Shown: positions 50,867 to 61,725, counted from the stretch's first letter. The stretch: DNA of 64,000 bases from an uncultured Rikenellaceae bacterium (GCA_944326945.1 CALVFY010000002.1:62001-126000); one strand, 5' to 3'. The notes: generated by a model from the letters alone, not told the origin. Translations and numbers: made by a program.

Positions 50867-52609
50867 ATGAGTACAGAACTGGATGCATTGATTATGGAAA
50901 AAGCCCGTAAATGGTTGGACGGGGATTATGATGAGGCAACAAAAGCGCGGGTTAAGTATTTGATTGAAAACGATAAAAAGGAACTTACCGAAAGTTTTTA
51001 TAAAGATCTGGAGTTCGGTACGGGGGGGCTTCGAGGCATTATGGGAGTCGGAACCAATCGGATGAATATCTATACGGTAGGTATGGCGACCCAAGGATTG
51101 GCAAACTATCTGAAAAAGGCCTTTAAAGGCGAGGAGATTCGCGTAGCGATCAGCCATGACAGTCGGAATAATAGTCGGCAATTTGCCGAACATGTGGCCG
51201 ATATTTTTGCATCGAATGGTTTTTCTGTCTTTCTGTTCGATGCGTTACGCCCCACTCCGGAGTTGAGTTTTGCGATCCGAGAGTTGAATTGTCAGAGCGG
51301 CGTGATGGTGACCGCATCCCATAATCCGAAAGAGTATAATGGATATAAAGCTTACTGGTCGGATGGCTCGCAGGTAACACCTCCTCATGATAAGAATATT
51401 ATCGACGAGGTGGCCAAGATTACTTCGATCGATCAGATTTTGACCGGAAAGAACAAGGATAATATTACGATTCTGGATGAACGGTTCGATCAGATTTATC
51501 TGGACAAGATTCATTCACTGTCGCTCTCTCCGGAGGCTGTGGCCAAGTTCCACGATATGAAGATTGTCTATACTCCGCTACATGGAGCAGGAGTTATTTT
51601 GGTTCCTTCGTCGCTCAAACGGTTCGGTTTCACGAACGTGAAGACCGTGAAAGAACAGAATATTCTGGATGGGAACTTCCCCACGGTGGCTTCGCCCAAT
51701 CCCGAGGAGCGTACGACAATGAAGATGGCGATCGAATTGGGTGAAAAGGAGAAGGCGGATATAGTGTTGGCTACGGATCCCGATTCGGACCGGATTGGCA
51801 TTGCTCTGCCGGATGAGGATGGAAACTATGTCTTGCTTAACGGCAATCAGACTTGTGTTCTGTTAACGTACTATTTATTACGTCGCTGGAGCGAGTTGGG
51901 CCGGTTGAATGGACATCAGTATATTGTTAAAACCATTGTGACTTCGGAGATGATGGCTAAAGTGGCCGAATCATTTGGGGTGAAATGCTATAATTGTTTG
52001 ACCGGTTTCAAATATATCGCCAAAATTATTCGGGGTAATGAAGGGACAGGAGAACAGTATATCGGAGGCGGAGAAGAGAGCTTCGGATATTTGGTCGGCG
52101 ATTTCGTGCGTGATAAGGACGGGGTCAGTGCATGCTCCATGGCGGCGGAGGCTGCTGCGTGGGCCAGAAGTCAGGGCACAACGCTTTATGCCATGTTGAA
52201 AGAGCTCTATGTACAGTATGGATTCTATAAGGAGGGTCTTGTGTCGGTGATCCGTAAGGGGAAAGAGGGGCAGGAGGAGATTCGAAAAATGATGGAAGAT
52301 TATCGTGCGAATCCTCCCAAGACGATTTGTGGCTCGCCGGTAGTGACGGTTAAGGACTATTCTGTGCCCGACAGTCTTGATGTGGCCACTGGAGAAAAAA
52401 CAGCTATCGATATTGATAAGTCGAATGTGCTGCAATTCTTGACGGCCGACGGTACGATTATCTCCGTGCGCCCGTCGGGAACGGAACCCAAGATCAAATA
52501 TTATTTCGGGGTATGCGAGCCTTTGTGTTGCGTGGCGAAGTTCGACGAGGTCAATGCTCAACTCGATACGAAGATTGAACAGATGAAAAAAGAGTTGAAA
52601 CTGGAATGA
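50867..52609 (+). CDS. Phospho-sugar mutase (phosphoglucomutase/phosphomannomutase family)
   Basis: The protein has 580 residues. Alpha-D-phosphohexomutase landmarks are present: GTGGLRGIMG and SHDSRNNS near the start, the phosphoserine loop TASHNPKEYNGYK, the Mg2+ loop DPDSDRIG, the sugar-binding GGGEESFGYLVG and the phosphate-binding RPSGTEPKIK near the C-terminus. The length fits the long bacterial PGM2-like branch. It interconverts hexose 1- and 6-phosphates for polysaccharide precursors or glycogen. Monocistronic between divergent promoters and a shared terminator. Confidence 0.93.
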   Translation: MSTELDALIMEKARKWLDGDYDEATKARVKYLIENDKKELTESFYKDLEFGTGGLRGIMGVGTNRMNIYTVGMATQGLANYLKKAFKGEEIRVAISHDSRNNSRQFAEHVADIFASNGFSVFLFDALRPTPELSFAIRELNCQSGVMVTASHNPKEYNGYKAYWSDGSQVTPPHDKNIIDEVAKITSIDQILTGKNKDNITILDERFDQIYLDKIHSLSLSPEAVAKFHDMKIVYTPLHGAGVILVPSSLKRFGFTNVKTVKEQNILDGNFPTVASPNPEERTTMKMAIELGEKEKADIVLATDPDSDRIGIALPDEDGNYVLLNGNQTCVLLTYYLLRRWSELGRLNGHQYIVKTIVTSEMMAKVAESFGVKCYNCLTGFKYIAKIIRGNEGTGEQYIGGGEESFGYLVGDFVRDKDGVSACSMAAEAAAWARSQGTTLYAMLKELYVQYGFYKEGLVSVIRKGKEGQEEIRKMMEDYRANPPKTICGSPVVTVKDYSVPDSLDVATGEKTAIDIDKSNVLQFLTADGTIISVRPSGTEPKIKYYFGVCEPLCCVAKFDEVNAQLDTKIEQMKKELKLE

Positions 52610-52627
52610 TCTGATATATATTGATTA

Positions 52628-52664
52628 AAAAAAGCCATACTCCGATTGAGGGTATGGCTTTTTT
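52628..52664. terminator. Bidirectional terminator after the phospho-sugar mutase
   Basis: Stem AAAAAAGCCATAC/GTATGGCTTTTTT (52628-52640 with 52652-52664) between convergent genes. Confidence 0.9.
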
Positions 52665-52684
52665 AGTTGGGGAAAGTCTCTAAC

Positions 52685-53320
52685 CTATTTTACCCGGATG
52701 ATATTCAGTCCGTCACGGATCGGCAGAATGACGTTTTCCACCCGATCGTCCTCCCTTACCATATGATTGAATTCTGCAATAGCCTGAGTATGCCGGTCGT
52801 TGTGTGCAATGGGTTCTACGATTTTACCGTACCAGAGAATGTTGTCCGCCAGAATGATACTTCCGCTGTGGACCAGGGCCTGGCTGAACAGCATGTTGTA
52901 ATAGGCCGGGTATTCGCGTTTGTCCCCGTCGACAAAAACCAGATCATATCTTTCCCCGAGCGATGGAGCCAGTTCGAGGACCGACCCTATGTGAAGTCTG
53001 ATCTTTTTGCCATGTTCGCTTCGATCGAAGAATGATTGGGCTAACTCTTGTAGTTCGTCGTCTGTTTCGAAGGTGTCTATGTGCCCCATTTCATCCAACC
53101 CTGAAGCCATGCAGAGTGCTGAATAGCCTGTAAATGTACCTATTTCCAGGATGTTTTGGGGCCTGAGCATGGTGACGATCATCTTCAGAAACAGTCCTTG
53201 TATGTGTCCCGAGATCATGCGCGGCTGAATCATCCTCAGGTGGGTTTGCCGGTCGAGTTCCTGTAATAATGCCTCTTCTGGTGAGGAGTGAGTTTCTATG
53301 TATCGTTCCAGAGCGTCCAT
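52685..53320 (-). CDS. Class I SAM-dependent O-methyltransferase
   Basis: The protein has 211 residues. SAM-binding motif I is EIGTFTGYSALCMASGL, and LVFVDGDKREYPAYY carries the metal/substrate Asp typical of the O-methyltransferase family 3 (COMT-like, tRNA-hydroxyuridine or caffeoyl-CoA type). Related proteins in bacteria include TrmR, which methylates 5-hydroxyuridine in tRNA; the actual substrate is not decided here. It lies 4 bases after the M16 gene and ends at the shared terminator, completing the uvrA-M16-methyltransferase operon. Confidence 0.9.
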   Translation of the reverse strand: MDALERYIETHSSPEEALLQELDRQTHLRMIQPRMISGHIQGLFLKMIVTMLRPQNILEIGTFTGYSALCMASGLDEMGHIDTFETDDELQELAQSFFDRSEHGKKIRLHIGSVLELAPSLGERYDLVFVDGDKREYPAYYNMLFSQALVHSGSIILADNILWYGKIVEPIAHNDRHTQAIAEFNHMVREDDRVENVILPIRDGLNIIRVK

Positions 53321-53324
53321 AGTG

Positions 53325-54539
53325 TTATTTGTAAAGAAGGGCGGATGTGTCGGAGAAAAGATCGTTTGCTACGTTGAGAATCTCCTCCGGAGTGATGGCC
53401 ATTATTTTTCTGTATATAGCATTCATGTCGTCGACATGGTTATATACGAGATAGCTTTTGGCAGCACCGAGCATGTATCCTTCATTGCTTTCCAGGGCGA
53501 TGGCCAGTTGTCCCAGGTATTGTTTTTTTGCCATCGAGAGGCGTCGGGCGGAGAGAGGGGTTGATTTCAATAAGTTGATTTGATTGTTGATGATTTCCAG
53601 GCAGCGATCGGTTTTGTCCTTGTCTGTGCCGAAATAGATGGTGAAGATTCCTGAGTCATTGAGAGGTGAATAGCCTGCCTCCACGCTGTATGACAGCCCA
53701 TTCTTCTCTCTCAGCGCTACGTTGAGCAGGGAGTTGGCCGATGGCCCGCCCAACAGATTGGTCAACAGGGAGAGTGTGATTCGTCGCGGGTCGTTGATGC
53801 TGTATGCGCGACTTCCTACGATACAATGGGCTTGATGGGTGTTTCGATTGACGGTTTTCTGGAAAGCGACGTAGGGGCCTGGAGCTTCTCTTGAGAATTG
53901 CCGGGGACGACTCTCTACTCCGCCGAAATATTTTTCCACCGTGCGGATAAATGTTTTTTCGGAGATATTGCCGATCGAAGAGAAGATCATTCGATCCGTA
54001 TTGTAGGTTCGTGTTGTGAACCGAAGGATGTCATCTTTGGTGTAACGTAATACGGCTGCTTTCGAACCGAGAATGTTGTGTCCTAAAGAGGAGCCTGCGA
54101 ATAACAGATCTTCGAAGTCGTCGAAAATGCGTTCCGAGGGTGAATCTTTATAAGAGTTTATTTCATCGACGATCACCTCTTTTTCTTTTTCCAATTCATG
54201 AGGTGGAAAAACGGAATGGAACATGATGTCGGCAATCAACTCGGCAGCTTTGGGGAAATCGCCGCGGAGTGTGGTGGCGTGTACCACGGTCTCTTCTTTG
54301 GTAGTGAAGGCATTGAGTTCACCTCCCAGATTCTCCAACCGACAATTGATATGATAGGCTTTTCGGTGTTCGGTGCCTTTGAACAGGGTGTGTTCCGTGA
54401 GGTGGGCGATGCCTTGTTCTCCCGGAAGTTCGTCCCGGCTGCCGGCGCCTACGGTCAAAGCACAATAGGCTACGGCCGATTTAACCCGTTTGTGAATGCA
54501 GCGGATTCCGTTCGATAGAGTATGTGTATAGAATTCCAT
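53325..54539 (-). CDS. M16 family zinc peptidase (PqqL/processing-protease type)
   Basis: The protein has 404 residues. The inverted zinc motif HLTEH (HxxEH) is at about residue 46 within GIAHLTEHTLFKGTE, and the downstream third ligand region EELIADIMFHSVFPPHELEKEK is expected near residue 120. The second half is the usual catalytically inactive M16 domain. M16 enzymes degrade peptides or process precursors. The active-site pair with the upstream uvrA gene (33-base gap) has no known functional link. Start ATG at 54539 is the only good one. Confidence 0.92.
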   Translation of the reverse strand: MEFYTHTLSNGIRCIHKRVKSAVAYCALTVGAGSRDELPGEQGIAHLTEHTLFKGTEHRKAYHINCRLENLGGELNAFTTKEETVVHATTLRGDFPKAAELIADIMFHSVFPPHELEKEKEVIVDEINSYKDSPSERIFDDFEDLLFAGSSLGHNILGSKAAVLRYTKDDILRFTTRTYNTDRMIFSSIGNISEKTFIRTVEKYFGGVESRPRQFSREAPGPYVAFQKTVNRNTHQAHCIVGSRAYSINDPRRITLSLLTNLLGGPSANSLLNVALREKNGLSYSVEAGYSPLNDSGIFTIYFGTDKDKTDRCLEIINNQINLLKSTPLSARRLSMAKKQYLGQLAIALESNEGYMLGAAKSYLVYNHVDDMNAIYRKIMAITPEEILNVANDLFSDTSALLYK

Positions 54540-54572
54540 GTTCGGGTATTGGATGTTTGCGAGATTTGAAGG

Positions 54573-57389
54573 TCATTCGACTTTAGAGAGTTGTTCGTGT
54601 AGGGCGAGGAATTGTCCCGTGTAGCTCTCCTTGCATTTGGCCAAATCTCGAGGAGTCCCTTCAAAGACGATATTTCCTCCCTTGTCACCTGCTTCCGGAC
54701 CCAGGTCGATCACCCAGTCGGAGCATTTGATAACCTCCATATTGTGTTCTACGATGACTATTGTATGACCTTTGGCCATTAGTGCGTTGAACGAAGCCAA
54801 GAGTTTGTTGATGTCGTGGAAATGCAAGCCGGTCGTAGGTTCGTCGAAAATGAACATGATCGGACCTGCTGCGTTTTCTTTCAGCAGGAAGTAGGCCAGT
54901 TTAACACGCTGACTTTCGCCTCCAGATAGTGTGGAGGACGATTGTCCCAATTTGATATAGCCTAATCCGACGTCTTGCAGAGTTTTGAGTTTTTCGACGA
55001 TCTTTTTGTTGATAGCGTCTTTTTCCTGATATTTTCTAAAAAATTCGATAGCGTCGTCTACGGTCATTTCCAGTACGTCATAGATCGAGAGATCGTGATA
55101 TTTGACCTCCAGAATCTCATCCTTGAACCGTTTGCCGCCACAACTTTCGCATTTGAGCTCCACGTCGGCCATGAATTGCATCCCGACCTTGATGAAGCCT
55201 TCGCCCTGACACTCCTCACAGCGTCCGCCGGCGATGTTGAATGAAAAATGGGAGGGATTCAGTGCGTTGTGTTTTGCATAGGGTTGATCTGCAAACAGTT
55301 TTCGAATGTCATCGTAAGCCTTGATATAGGTGACCGGATTGGATCGGGAGGACTTTCCTATCGGATTTTGATCCACCATTTCGATCGACTTGAGCAGGGA
55401 GACGTCGCCTTTCAGTTGTTCGAAACTACCCGGTTTAAGTCCTGTTTCGTACAGTTCCCGACGGATAGCCGGATAGAGAATTCCCTTGACTAACGAGGAT
55501 TTTCCGCTGCCACTCACACCTGTCACACACGTAATCACCCCTAATGGTATCTTCACGTCTATTCCTTTCAGATTGTTTTCCCGAGCCCCGACGATTTCTA
55601 TGTAGTTGTTCCAACGACGAAAGTGTGCGGGTGCTTTGATGGTTTTGCGTCCGGTGAGGTAATCGGCCGTCAGGCTGTTTTTGGCTTTTATCAATTGATC
55701 GATCGGACCGCTGAACACCACTTGTCCTCCGTTGTAACCTGCTTCGGGACCGATGTCTATGATTTGGTCTGCAGCCCGTATGATCTCTTCTTCGTGTTCT
55801 ACTACGATAACCGTATTTCCCAGATCGCGCAGTTGTTTGAGTACACCGATCAGACGGTGAGTGTCTCTGGGGTGCAGTCCTATACTGGGTTCATCCAGGA
55901 TATAAAGCGACCCGGTCAGGTTACTCCCGAGCGAGGTGGACAGGTTGATTCGTTGACTTTCCCCGCCCGACAGTGTCGAGGAGAGCCGGTCGAGGGTCAG
56001 GTAACCTAATCCTACGTCCAACAGATATTGCAGGCGGTTTCGTATCTCGATGAGAATCCGATTGGCTGCTTTTGAATCGTGTTCGTCCAATTGGAGATTT
56101 GCAAAAAACGGAACCAGTTCCTCGACGGGCATTCGAACCAGATCTGGAATGGTTTTACCTCCTATTTTTACATACAGAGCCTCTTTTCTCAATCGTCCTC
56201 CGCCGCAGTCGGGGCAAGTCGTTTTTCCGGTATATCGAGAGAGCATCACTCGGAATTGGATTTTATAGCGCTCTCCTTCCAGAAATTTGAAAAATTCATC
56301 CAGTCCATGAAAATATTGATTTCCACGCCACAGGAGTGTTTTCTGTTCTCGAGTCAGCTCGAAATAGGGGACATGGATCGGGAATCCGAACTTGGAGGCG
56401 TTATTGACCAGTTGCTCGTTCCACCACTTCATGGTTTCACCTCTCCAGCAGGCGATTGCCCCTTCGTAGATTGTTTTAGTTTTGTCCGGGACCACCAGGT
56501 CTTCGTCGATACCCACTACTTTGCCATAGCCTTCGCAACGGGGACAGGCTCCGATCGGGTTATTGAAGCTGAAAAGATATTCCGTGGGTTGTTCGAATTC
56601 GATACCGTCGGCCTCGAATCGGGAGGAGAATTCTTCGCAGTGGCCGTCTTCCGAAAAGATTCGACACAAGCCTTCTCCATAACTGAATGCACGGGCAACG
56701 GAATCGCCGAATCGGCTGAGCGATTCTTCGTCAGCAGCGGCTCTTCCTCGATCAATTACTATATTAATGGTTTGGGGATCAGTGTTTTCTTGAATTCCGG
56801 GCAGAAAATCTTCGATCAATTCCGTTTGACCGTTGCAGATCACTCGTTGCAGACCGTCTTTGAGCAGCAGGGTGAGTTTTTCGATGATCCCCTGCCCTTC
56901 CGACAGTTTCAGTGGAGCGGCAATCATCATGCGGCTACCCGGCGGTAGAGAGGTAATATAGGATACTACATCGCTGACATAGTGTATTTTGACCTCTTTC
57001 CCCGATATCGGAGAGTAGGTTTTTCCGATACGTGCATAGAGTAATTTCAGATAGTCGTATATTTCGGTGGACGTTCCTACCGTAGAACGAGGGTTGCGTG
57101 TATTGACTTTCTGTTCGATGGCGATGGCGGGAGCGATACCCGTGATGGAGTCCACATCCGGTTTGTCGATTCTGCCCAGGAATTGGCGTGCATAGGCCGA
57201 AAGACTTTCCACGTAGCGCCGTTGTCCTTCGGCGAAGATCGTATCGAACGCCAAAGTCGATTTCCCGGAGCCGGACAACCCCGTGATGACTACCAGTCGA
57301 TTGTGGGGAATGTCCACCTCTATGTTTTTGAGGTTATGTACTCTGGCACCTTTTATGTGAATGGATTGTATCTCCTTTTTACTGCTCAT
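54573..57389 (-). CDS. uvrA: UvrABC excinuclease subunit A
   Basis: The protein has about 938 residues. Two ABC ATPase modules are seen: Walker [18 protein letters not shown] with signature [13 protein letters not shown], then [17 protein letters not shown] with [14 protein letters not shown]. Zinc-binding cysteine pairs occur in [10 protein letters not shown] and [13 protein letters not shown]...CESCGGKRF. It scans DNA for bulky lesions as a dimer and loads UvrB. ATG at 57389 is preferred because [19 protein letters not shown] is the usual start; a frame extension to 57431 adds only 14 residues of low similarity. First gene of the uvrA-M16-methyltransferase operon. Confidence 0.98.
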   Translation of the reverse strand: MSSKKEIQSIHIKGARVHNLKNIEVDIPHNRLVVITGLSGSGKSTLAFDTIFAEGQRRYVESLSAYARQFLGRIDKPDVDSITGIAPAIAIEQKVNTRNPRSTVGTSTEIYDYLKLLYARIGKTYSPISGKEVKIHYVSDVVSYITSLPPGSRMMIAAPLKLSEGQGIIEKLTLLLKDGLQRVICNGQTELIEDFLPGIQENTDPQTINIVIDRGRAAADEESLSRFGDSVARAFSYGEGLCRIFSEDGHCEEFSSRFEADGIEFEQPTEYLFSFNNPIGACPRCEGYGKVVGIDEDLVVPDKTKTIYEGAIACWRGETMKWWNEQLVNNASKFGFPIHVPYFELTREQKTLLWRGNQYFHGLDEFFKFLEGERYKIQFRVMLSRYTGKTTCPDCGGGRLRKEALYVKIGGKTIPDLVRMPVEELVPFFANLQLDEHDSKAANRILIEIRNRLQYLLDVGLGYLTLDRLSSTLSGGESQRINLSTSLGSNLTGSLYILDEPSIGLHPRDTHRLIGVLKQLRDLGNTVIVVEHEEEIIRAADQIIDIGPEAGYNGGQVVFSGPIDQLIKAKNSLTADYLTGRKTIKAPAHFRRWNNYIEIVGARENNLKGIDVKIPLGVITCVTGVSGSGKSSLVKGILYPAIRRELYETGLKPGSFEQLKGDVSLLKSIEMVDQNPIGKSSRSNPVTYIKAYDDIRKLFADQPYAKHNALNPSHFSFNIAGGRCEECQGEGFIKVGMQFMADVELKCESCGGKRFKDEILEVKYHDLSIYDVLEMTVDDAIEFFRKYQEKDAINKKIVEKLKTLQDVGLGYIKLGQSSSTLSGGESQRVKLAYFLLKENAAGPIMFIFDEPTTGLHFHDINKLLASFNALMAKGHTIVIVEHNMEVIKCSDWVIDLGPEAGDKGGNIVFEGTPRDLAKCKESYTGQFLALHEQLSKVE

Positions 57390-57490
57390 GTAAGCTGGAA
57401 TTAGCGGGTAAAGATAGTGAAAAACGAGCAATAAAAAGTGTGAAGGATAGAAATTTCGTTGTTTGCCCTATGAGGAAGAGTGTATGAAAA

Positions 57491-57539
57491 ATTCCGGATA
57501 TGAGACTCGTCGATTTTAAAAGAGCCTTATATCCGGAAT
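57491..57539 (-). terminator. Probable terminator of the dapB-pyrI operon
   Basis: Perfect 11-base stem ATTCCGGATAT/ATATCCGGAAT (57491-57501 with 57529-57539) with a 27-base interior, followed on the minus strand by a T-run. It lies between pyrI and uvrA on the same strand. Confidence 0.75.
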
Positions 57540-57561
57540 CGATATTTTACAGGTGGGGAGA

Positions 57562-58026
57562 TTATTTGATAAGTTCCATCTGTTTTTGGTAGGTGATTTT
57601 TTCGCAATAATGGCATTTGAGGGCGATCTCATCACTGTTAATTACGTCGAAAGAGGTGGTCATCGGCTCATTGTTGGTGATGCACTTGGGGTTTGAGCAG
57701 CGGACAAATCCTTCGATGTGTTCGGGTACGGTGATTTTGCGTTTTTCGACCACCTCATAGTTCTTGATGATATTGACCACGGCCATCGGAGCGATCAAAG
57801 CCAGTCGATTGATCTCTTCCTGTTGGCAATAACGGTCGTTGATTTTGATAATCGCTTTGCTTCCCATGCGTTTACTTTCGAGATTGGTGCCGAAGGTCAT
57901 ACGATGGGTATCGGTATCGAGTTTCAGGATTTTAATGATCTTGAACAGGCTGTCCGAGGGAATATGGTCGATAACCGTACCGTTCTCGATGGCTCGTACC
58001 TCCATTCTTTTGTCTGTGGTTGTCAT
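57562..58026 (-). CDS. pyrI: Aspartate carbamoyltransferase regulatory subunit
   Basis: The protein has 154 residues. The N-terminal allosteric nucleotide-binding domain (ENGTVIDHIPSDSLFKII) is followed by the zinc domain with four Cys: CSNPKC (CxxxxC) and CHYC near the C-terminus. It makes the c6r6 holoenzyme with PyrB and confers CTP/ATP control of pyrimidine synthesis. The pyrB stop is 7 bases upstream. It ends the five-gene dapB operon. Confidence 0.98.
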   Translation of the reverse strand: MTTTDKRMEVRAIENGTVIDHIPSDSLFKIIKILKLDTDTHRMTFGTNLESKRMGSKAIIKINDRYCQQEEINRLALIAPMAVVNIIKNYEVVEKRKITVPEHIEGFVRCSNPKCITNNEPMTTSFDVINSDEIALKCHYCEKITYQKQMELIK

Positions 58027-58033
58027 ATTGCGT

Positions 58034-58945
58034 CTATTTTTTTACTCCTAACAGGTAACTGATGATGGCCATACGGGTATAGACTCCGTTTTCGGTCTGA
58101 TTGAAATAGTAGGCTTTGGGATTGGAATCCACGTCCGTAGCGATTTCGTTCACTCTGGGCAGTGGATGCAGAATGCGCATATTGGGCTTTGTTCCCTCAA
58201 GCATGCTGTTGCGCAGCACATAGACATTTTTGACCCGTTCATATTCCATGGGGTCTGTGAAACGTTCGCGCTGCACCCGGGTCATGTAGACGATGTCGGC
58301 CTGGTTGATAGCTTCGTCTATTTCGCGTTTCTCCTCGAAAGGCAGTCCTTTTTCTTTGAGGAACAATTTGTATTCGTCGGGTAGTTGCAGTTCGGGAGGG
58401 GCTACGAAAGTGAATTTCGTGTTGAAATGCGACAGGGCTTGGAGCAGGGAGTGTACCGTACGACCATATTTCAGGTCGCCGATCATCATGATGTTGATTC
58501 CGTCCAGTCCGCCCTGGGTTTTTTTGATGGAATAGAGGTCGAGCAGTGTTTGTGATGGATGCTGGTTGGCTCCATCGCCGGCATTCACTACGGGGACTTT
58601 CGATATTTCGCTGGCATATCGGGGGGCGCCTTCCAGGCTGTGACGCATCACGATCATGTCGCAGTAGTTGGAGATTGTGGTGATTGTGTCGTGAAAGGTC
58701 TCACCTTTTGATACACTGGTGTTGGCTGTATCCGAGAAGCCGATCACGCGGGCTCCGAGTCGATTGATGGCGCTCTCGAAGCTGAGACGCGTGCGGGTCG
58801 AGGGTTCGAAAAAGAGTGAGGCGATCACTCGGCCCTCCAATAAGGGTTGATAGGGATTGGCTTCGAATTCTGCCGCCAGTTCCGTGATGTGGATAATCTC
58901 TTCCTTTGAGAAATCCGTAATGGAAATAAGGTTTTTCTTTCCCAT
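58034..58945 (-). CDS. pyrB: Aspartate carbamoyltransferase catalytic subunit
   Basis: The protein has 303 residues. The carbamoyl-phosphate-binding motif [13 protein letters not shown] is at about 45-57 and [12 protein letters not shown] near 130; the C-terminal aspartate-binding domain has [13 protein letters not shown]. It forms N-carbamoyl-aspartate in the first committed step of UMP synthesis. Typical length. It precedes pyrI by 7 bases and follows yigZ by 27. Confidence 0.98.
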   Translation of the reverse strand: MGKKNLISITDFSKEEIIHITELAAEFEANPYQPLLEGRVIASLFFEPSTRTRLSFESAINRLGARVIGFSDTANTSVSKGETFHDTITTISNYCDMIVMRHSLEGAPRYASEISKVPVVNAGDGANQHPSQTLLDLYSIKKTQGGLDGINIMMIGDLKYGRTVHSLLQALSHFNTKFTFVAPPELQLPDEYKLFLKEKGLPFEEKREIDEAINQADIVYMTRVQRERFTDPMEYERVKNVYVLRNSMLEGTKPNMRILHPLPRVNEIATDVDSNPKAYYFNQTENGVYTRMAIISYLLGVKK

Positions 58946-58972
58946 GTCCTTTTTTTCGTATCTTGAGTGAAT

Positions 58973-59584
58973 TTATTTGTATCCGAGGTGTTCGATCGAG
59001 ACGTCTTCGCATTTTTCCAGACGGGCGAGTAGTTCGGCTTCACGTCCTCGTCGGATAGCCAGCCGGATGGTGCAGAGATTGTCGAAAGACTGATTGATTA
59101 TTTTGGGTTGCATCTCTTTTATCACTTTCATTACTTCATTCATGGCCAGATAAGAGAAGTTTACCTCCAGCCGGGCATCTACGGTTCTCTGTTCGATTTG
59201 AGCCGCATCCAATACGGCTGCCGTAGATTCCCGATAGGCCCCGATCAATCCCGGTACACCCAACTTTGTTCCTCCGAAATAACGTACCACAACCACCAGC
59301 AGATTGGTCACCTCTTTCGAGAGCATCTGTCCCAGTATTGGTTTGCCGGCCGTTCCCGAAGGTTCTCCGTCGTCATTGGCTCTGAACAGTTCTCCTTTCG
59401 GACCCAGCCTCCAGGCGTAACAATGATGAGTAGCATCGTAGTATCGTTTTCGTAGTGCCTCCAGCAGAGGTTTTATCTCCTCTTCTTCCTCGACAGGGTA
59501 AGCGTAAGCCAAAAAACGGCTGCCTCTTTCTCGGAGAGTGGCCTCGGCAGGTGCGGCGATCGTACGGTAACTATCCTCCTCCAA
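58973..59584 (-). CDS. YigZ/IMPACT family protein
   Basis: The protein has 203 residues. The IMPACT N-terminal (UPF0029) domain has the conserved stretch SRFLAYAYPVEEEEEI, CYAWRLG, then NDDGEPSGTAGKPIL and VVVVRYFGGTKLGVPGLI. The C-terminal ferredoxin-like domain follows (LEVNFSYLAMNEVMKVI). The exact cellular role is not settled; relatives in yeast affect translation control. It lies between lepB and pyrB in a minus-strand operon. Confidence 0.92.
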   Translation of the reverse strand: MEEDSYRTIAAPAEATLRERGSRFLAYAYPVEEEEEIKPLLEALRKRYYDATHHCYAWRLGPKGELFRANDDGEPSGTAGKPILGQMLSKEVTNLLVVVVRYFGGTKLGVPGLIGAYRESTAAVLDAAQIEQRTVDARLEVNFSYLAMNEVMKVIKEMQPKIINQSFDNLCTIRLAIRRGREAELLARLEKCEDVSIEHLGYK

Positions 59585-59603
59585 CGTGAAATGAACTTAA
59601 GGT

Positions 59604-60989
59604 TTATTTAATCTTTCTGAACATTCTGCTCCACCGTATCTTCGAGGGAAAACTCTTGTCTTTGTCCAGCGAAAGCCATACGAACGAAGCCTTGCCTACA
59701 ATATGGTCTTCGGGAACAAATCCCCAGAATCGCGAGTCGGCTGAATTGTGCCGATTATCTCCCATCATGAAGTAATAATCCATCTTGAAGGTATAGCTGT
59801 CGGCCGGTTGATCGTTGATATAGATCACTCCCTCTTTCACTTCCAGTTTATTTCTTTCGTAAGTTTCGATGATTGTACGGTAGAAAGGCAGTGTCGAGGC
59901 ATCGAGTTTTGCCGTGGTGCCTTTGCGTGGTATCCATAACGGCCCGAAATTGTCTTCGTTCCAGCGATAGAGGGTATCATGCGGGAAGATTGAAGGATTG
60001 GCCCCTTGGGCAACGTATTGTTGTACATCGACCACATTGCGCATTTTCTTGATCCGTTCCAGATTCTCGGCTGTCAAAGGAATCGTATATGTCTGATTGT
60101 ATTGATTGTACATGATGTCGTCGACAGCCACGCCCATCTCCTCGAAAGTGGTCTTGTTGATTGGAGTGCCGTTGGTCTGGATGAAATACATATATTGCAT
60201 TTTGGGAATATTGGTCAGTGGTTTGCCGTTGACGGTCAGATGCGATTCCTCGATGCGGATTGTGTCGCCGGGAATTCCCACGCAGCGTTTGATATAATTT
60301 TCGCGTTTGTCGACCGGACGGGCAATGACGGTGAAATCTTTATTCAACATCTCCCTACCCTCTTTGTCTCCGTAGGTGGCTTGGTATTCGCGCAACACGT
60401 CGTAATAGGTAGCGGCCTGATTTTCCAACAACACCGTATCTCCGGCCGGAAAATTAAATACCACCACATCGCCTCTTTTCACATTTCCGAAGCCTTTCAA
60501 TCGATGATACGGCCACTGGATCAGCGTTGAAAATGATTTTTTTGTTTGAGAGAAGGGCATCGTGTGGTGGACGAACGGGAATGACAGCGGCGTATTGGGA
60601 ACTTTAGGCCCATAGGCTACTTTGCTGACACAGAGATAGTCTCCTACCAGCAATGTCTTTTCCATAGACGAGGTGGGGATCACATACATTTCAAAGAAAA
60701 AGATGCGGATCAGCGTGGCTACCACCGTGGCGAAGATAATGGCCTCTACCCACTCCATTGATTTTTTGTATGTACGGCTTTGGGCCTTCTTTGCCTTGTG
60801 TTTGCTCCACACCAGCCGATACATGATCTTCGATATATAGATGTCGTAGATGATCGGCAGGCCGAGCAGCAGCCAAAGGTTCCCGGTCCACACGACGAAC
60901 CATAATATATAAAGCAGGGAAACCACGCTGAATTTGACCCAGCGGTTTCCCCAACATTTTTTCACTCCGTTCCAGAAATCTTTCATCAT
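59604..60989 (-). CDS. lepB: Signal peptidase I
   Basis: The protein has 461 residues, long for LepB but usual for Bacteroidia forms. Membrane segments lie at about 17-50 and another near 85-105. The catalytic Ser is in PTSSMEKTLLVGDYL and the catalytic Lys is in DKRENYIKRCVGIPGDTI. The C-terminal boxes MMGDNRHNSADSRFWGFVP and HIVGKASFVWLSLD are family landmarks. It cleaves signal peptides outside the cytoplasmic membrane. Its start overlaps the dapB stop in an ATGA arrangement; a second ATG follows directly at 60986. Confidence 0.96.
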   Translation of the reverse strand: MMKDFWNGVKKCWGNRWVKFSVVSLLYILWFVVWTGNLWLLLGLPIIYDIYISKIMYRLVWSKHKAKKAQSRTYKKSMEWVEAIIFATVVATLIRIFFFEMYVIPTSSMEKTLLVGDYLCVSKVAYGPKVPNTPLSFPFVHHTMPFSQTKKSFSTLIQWPYHRLKGFGNVKRGDVVVFNFPAGDTVLLENQAATYYDVLREYQATYGDKEGREMLNKDFTVIARPVDKRENYIKRCVGIPGDTIRIEESHLTVNGKPLTNIPKMQYMYFIQTNGTPINKTTFEEMGVAVDDIMYNQYNQTYTIPLTAENLERIKKMRNVVDVQQYVAQGANPSIFPHDTLYRWNEDNFGPLWIPRKGTTAKLDASTLPFYRTIIETYERNKLEVKEGVIYINDQPADSYTFKMDYYFMMGDNRHNSADSRFWGFVPEDHIVGKASFVWLSLDKDKSFPSKIRWSRMFRKIK

Positions 60990-61702
60990 AATTCCAATAA
61001 ATCTTTCATTGAGAATACTCCCCTTTTATTTTGGATGAATTCGGCTGCAAGAACGGCTCCCAGGGCAAATCCCCGACGGCTTTTGGCATTGTGCGACAGG
61101 GTGATTACGTCGGCTTCCGATTCGTAGGTGACGGTGTGAATGCCCGGAACCACACTCCGTCGGATGGCCTGTACTTCGAGCTCTGCTGGATTGGTGGTCA
61201 TGCCGTTTACCCATCTCTTTTTACGGTCCAGGTTCGAGACGATCCCGTCGGCCAGTGTGATGGCTGTTCCGCTCGGAGCATCCTTTTTCTGGGTGTGATG
61301 TACCTCCTCCAGCGTTACGTCGTATTCCGGAAAACGGTTCATCATTCGGGCGAGCATTTCATTCAGACGGAACGTAAGATTGACCCCGATGCTGTAATTC
61401 GAGGCGTAGAAAAATGTACCCTTTTTTGATTCGCACAATTGTTTTACTTCGTCATACCGATCGAGCCATGCCGTTGTGCCGCACACGACTGGCGTATTGT
61501 ACTCCAGGCATTTCACGATATTGGAATAGGCGGTTTGTGGAGTTGAGAATTCGATGGCCACATCCACCTCTTTCAAATGAGCGGCGTCGAGATCTGCCGT
61601 ATTGTCCTGATCGATGATCAAGGTCACCTTATGGCCTCGTTCGATCAGAATTTTTTCGATCTCTTTGCCCATTTTGCCGTATCCTATGATAGCTGCATTC
61701 AT
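60986..61702 (-). CDS. dapB: 4-hydroxy-tetrahydrodipicolinate reductase
   Basis: The protein has 238 residues. The NAD(P)-binding motif GYGKMGKEIE is near residue 8, and the catalytic/substrate region VEEVHHTQKKDAPSGTAITLA is near 140. It makes tetrahydrodipicolinate in lysine and diaminopimelate synthesis, which fits a gene upstream of cell-envelope functions. It is the first gene of the dapB-lepB-yigZ-pyrB-pyrI operon, with an exact -7 box 24 bases before the start. Confidence 0.97.
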   Translation of the reverse strand: MNAAIIGYGKMGKEIEKILIERGHKVTLIIDQDNTADLDAAHLKEVDVAIEFSTPQTAYSNIVKCLEYNTPVVCGTTAWLDRYDEVKQLCESKKGTFFYASNYSIGVNLTFRLNEMLARMMNRFPEYDVTLEEVHHTQKKDAPSGTAITLADGIVSNLDRKKRWVNGMTTNPAELEVQAIRRSVVPGIHTVTYESEADVITLSHNAKSRRGFALGAVLAAEFIQNKRGVFSMKDLLEL

Positions 61703-61725
61703 CTGTTTTCACTCTATTTAACGGC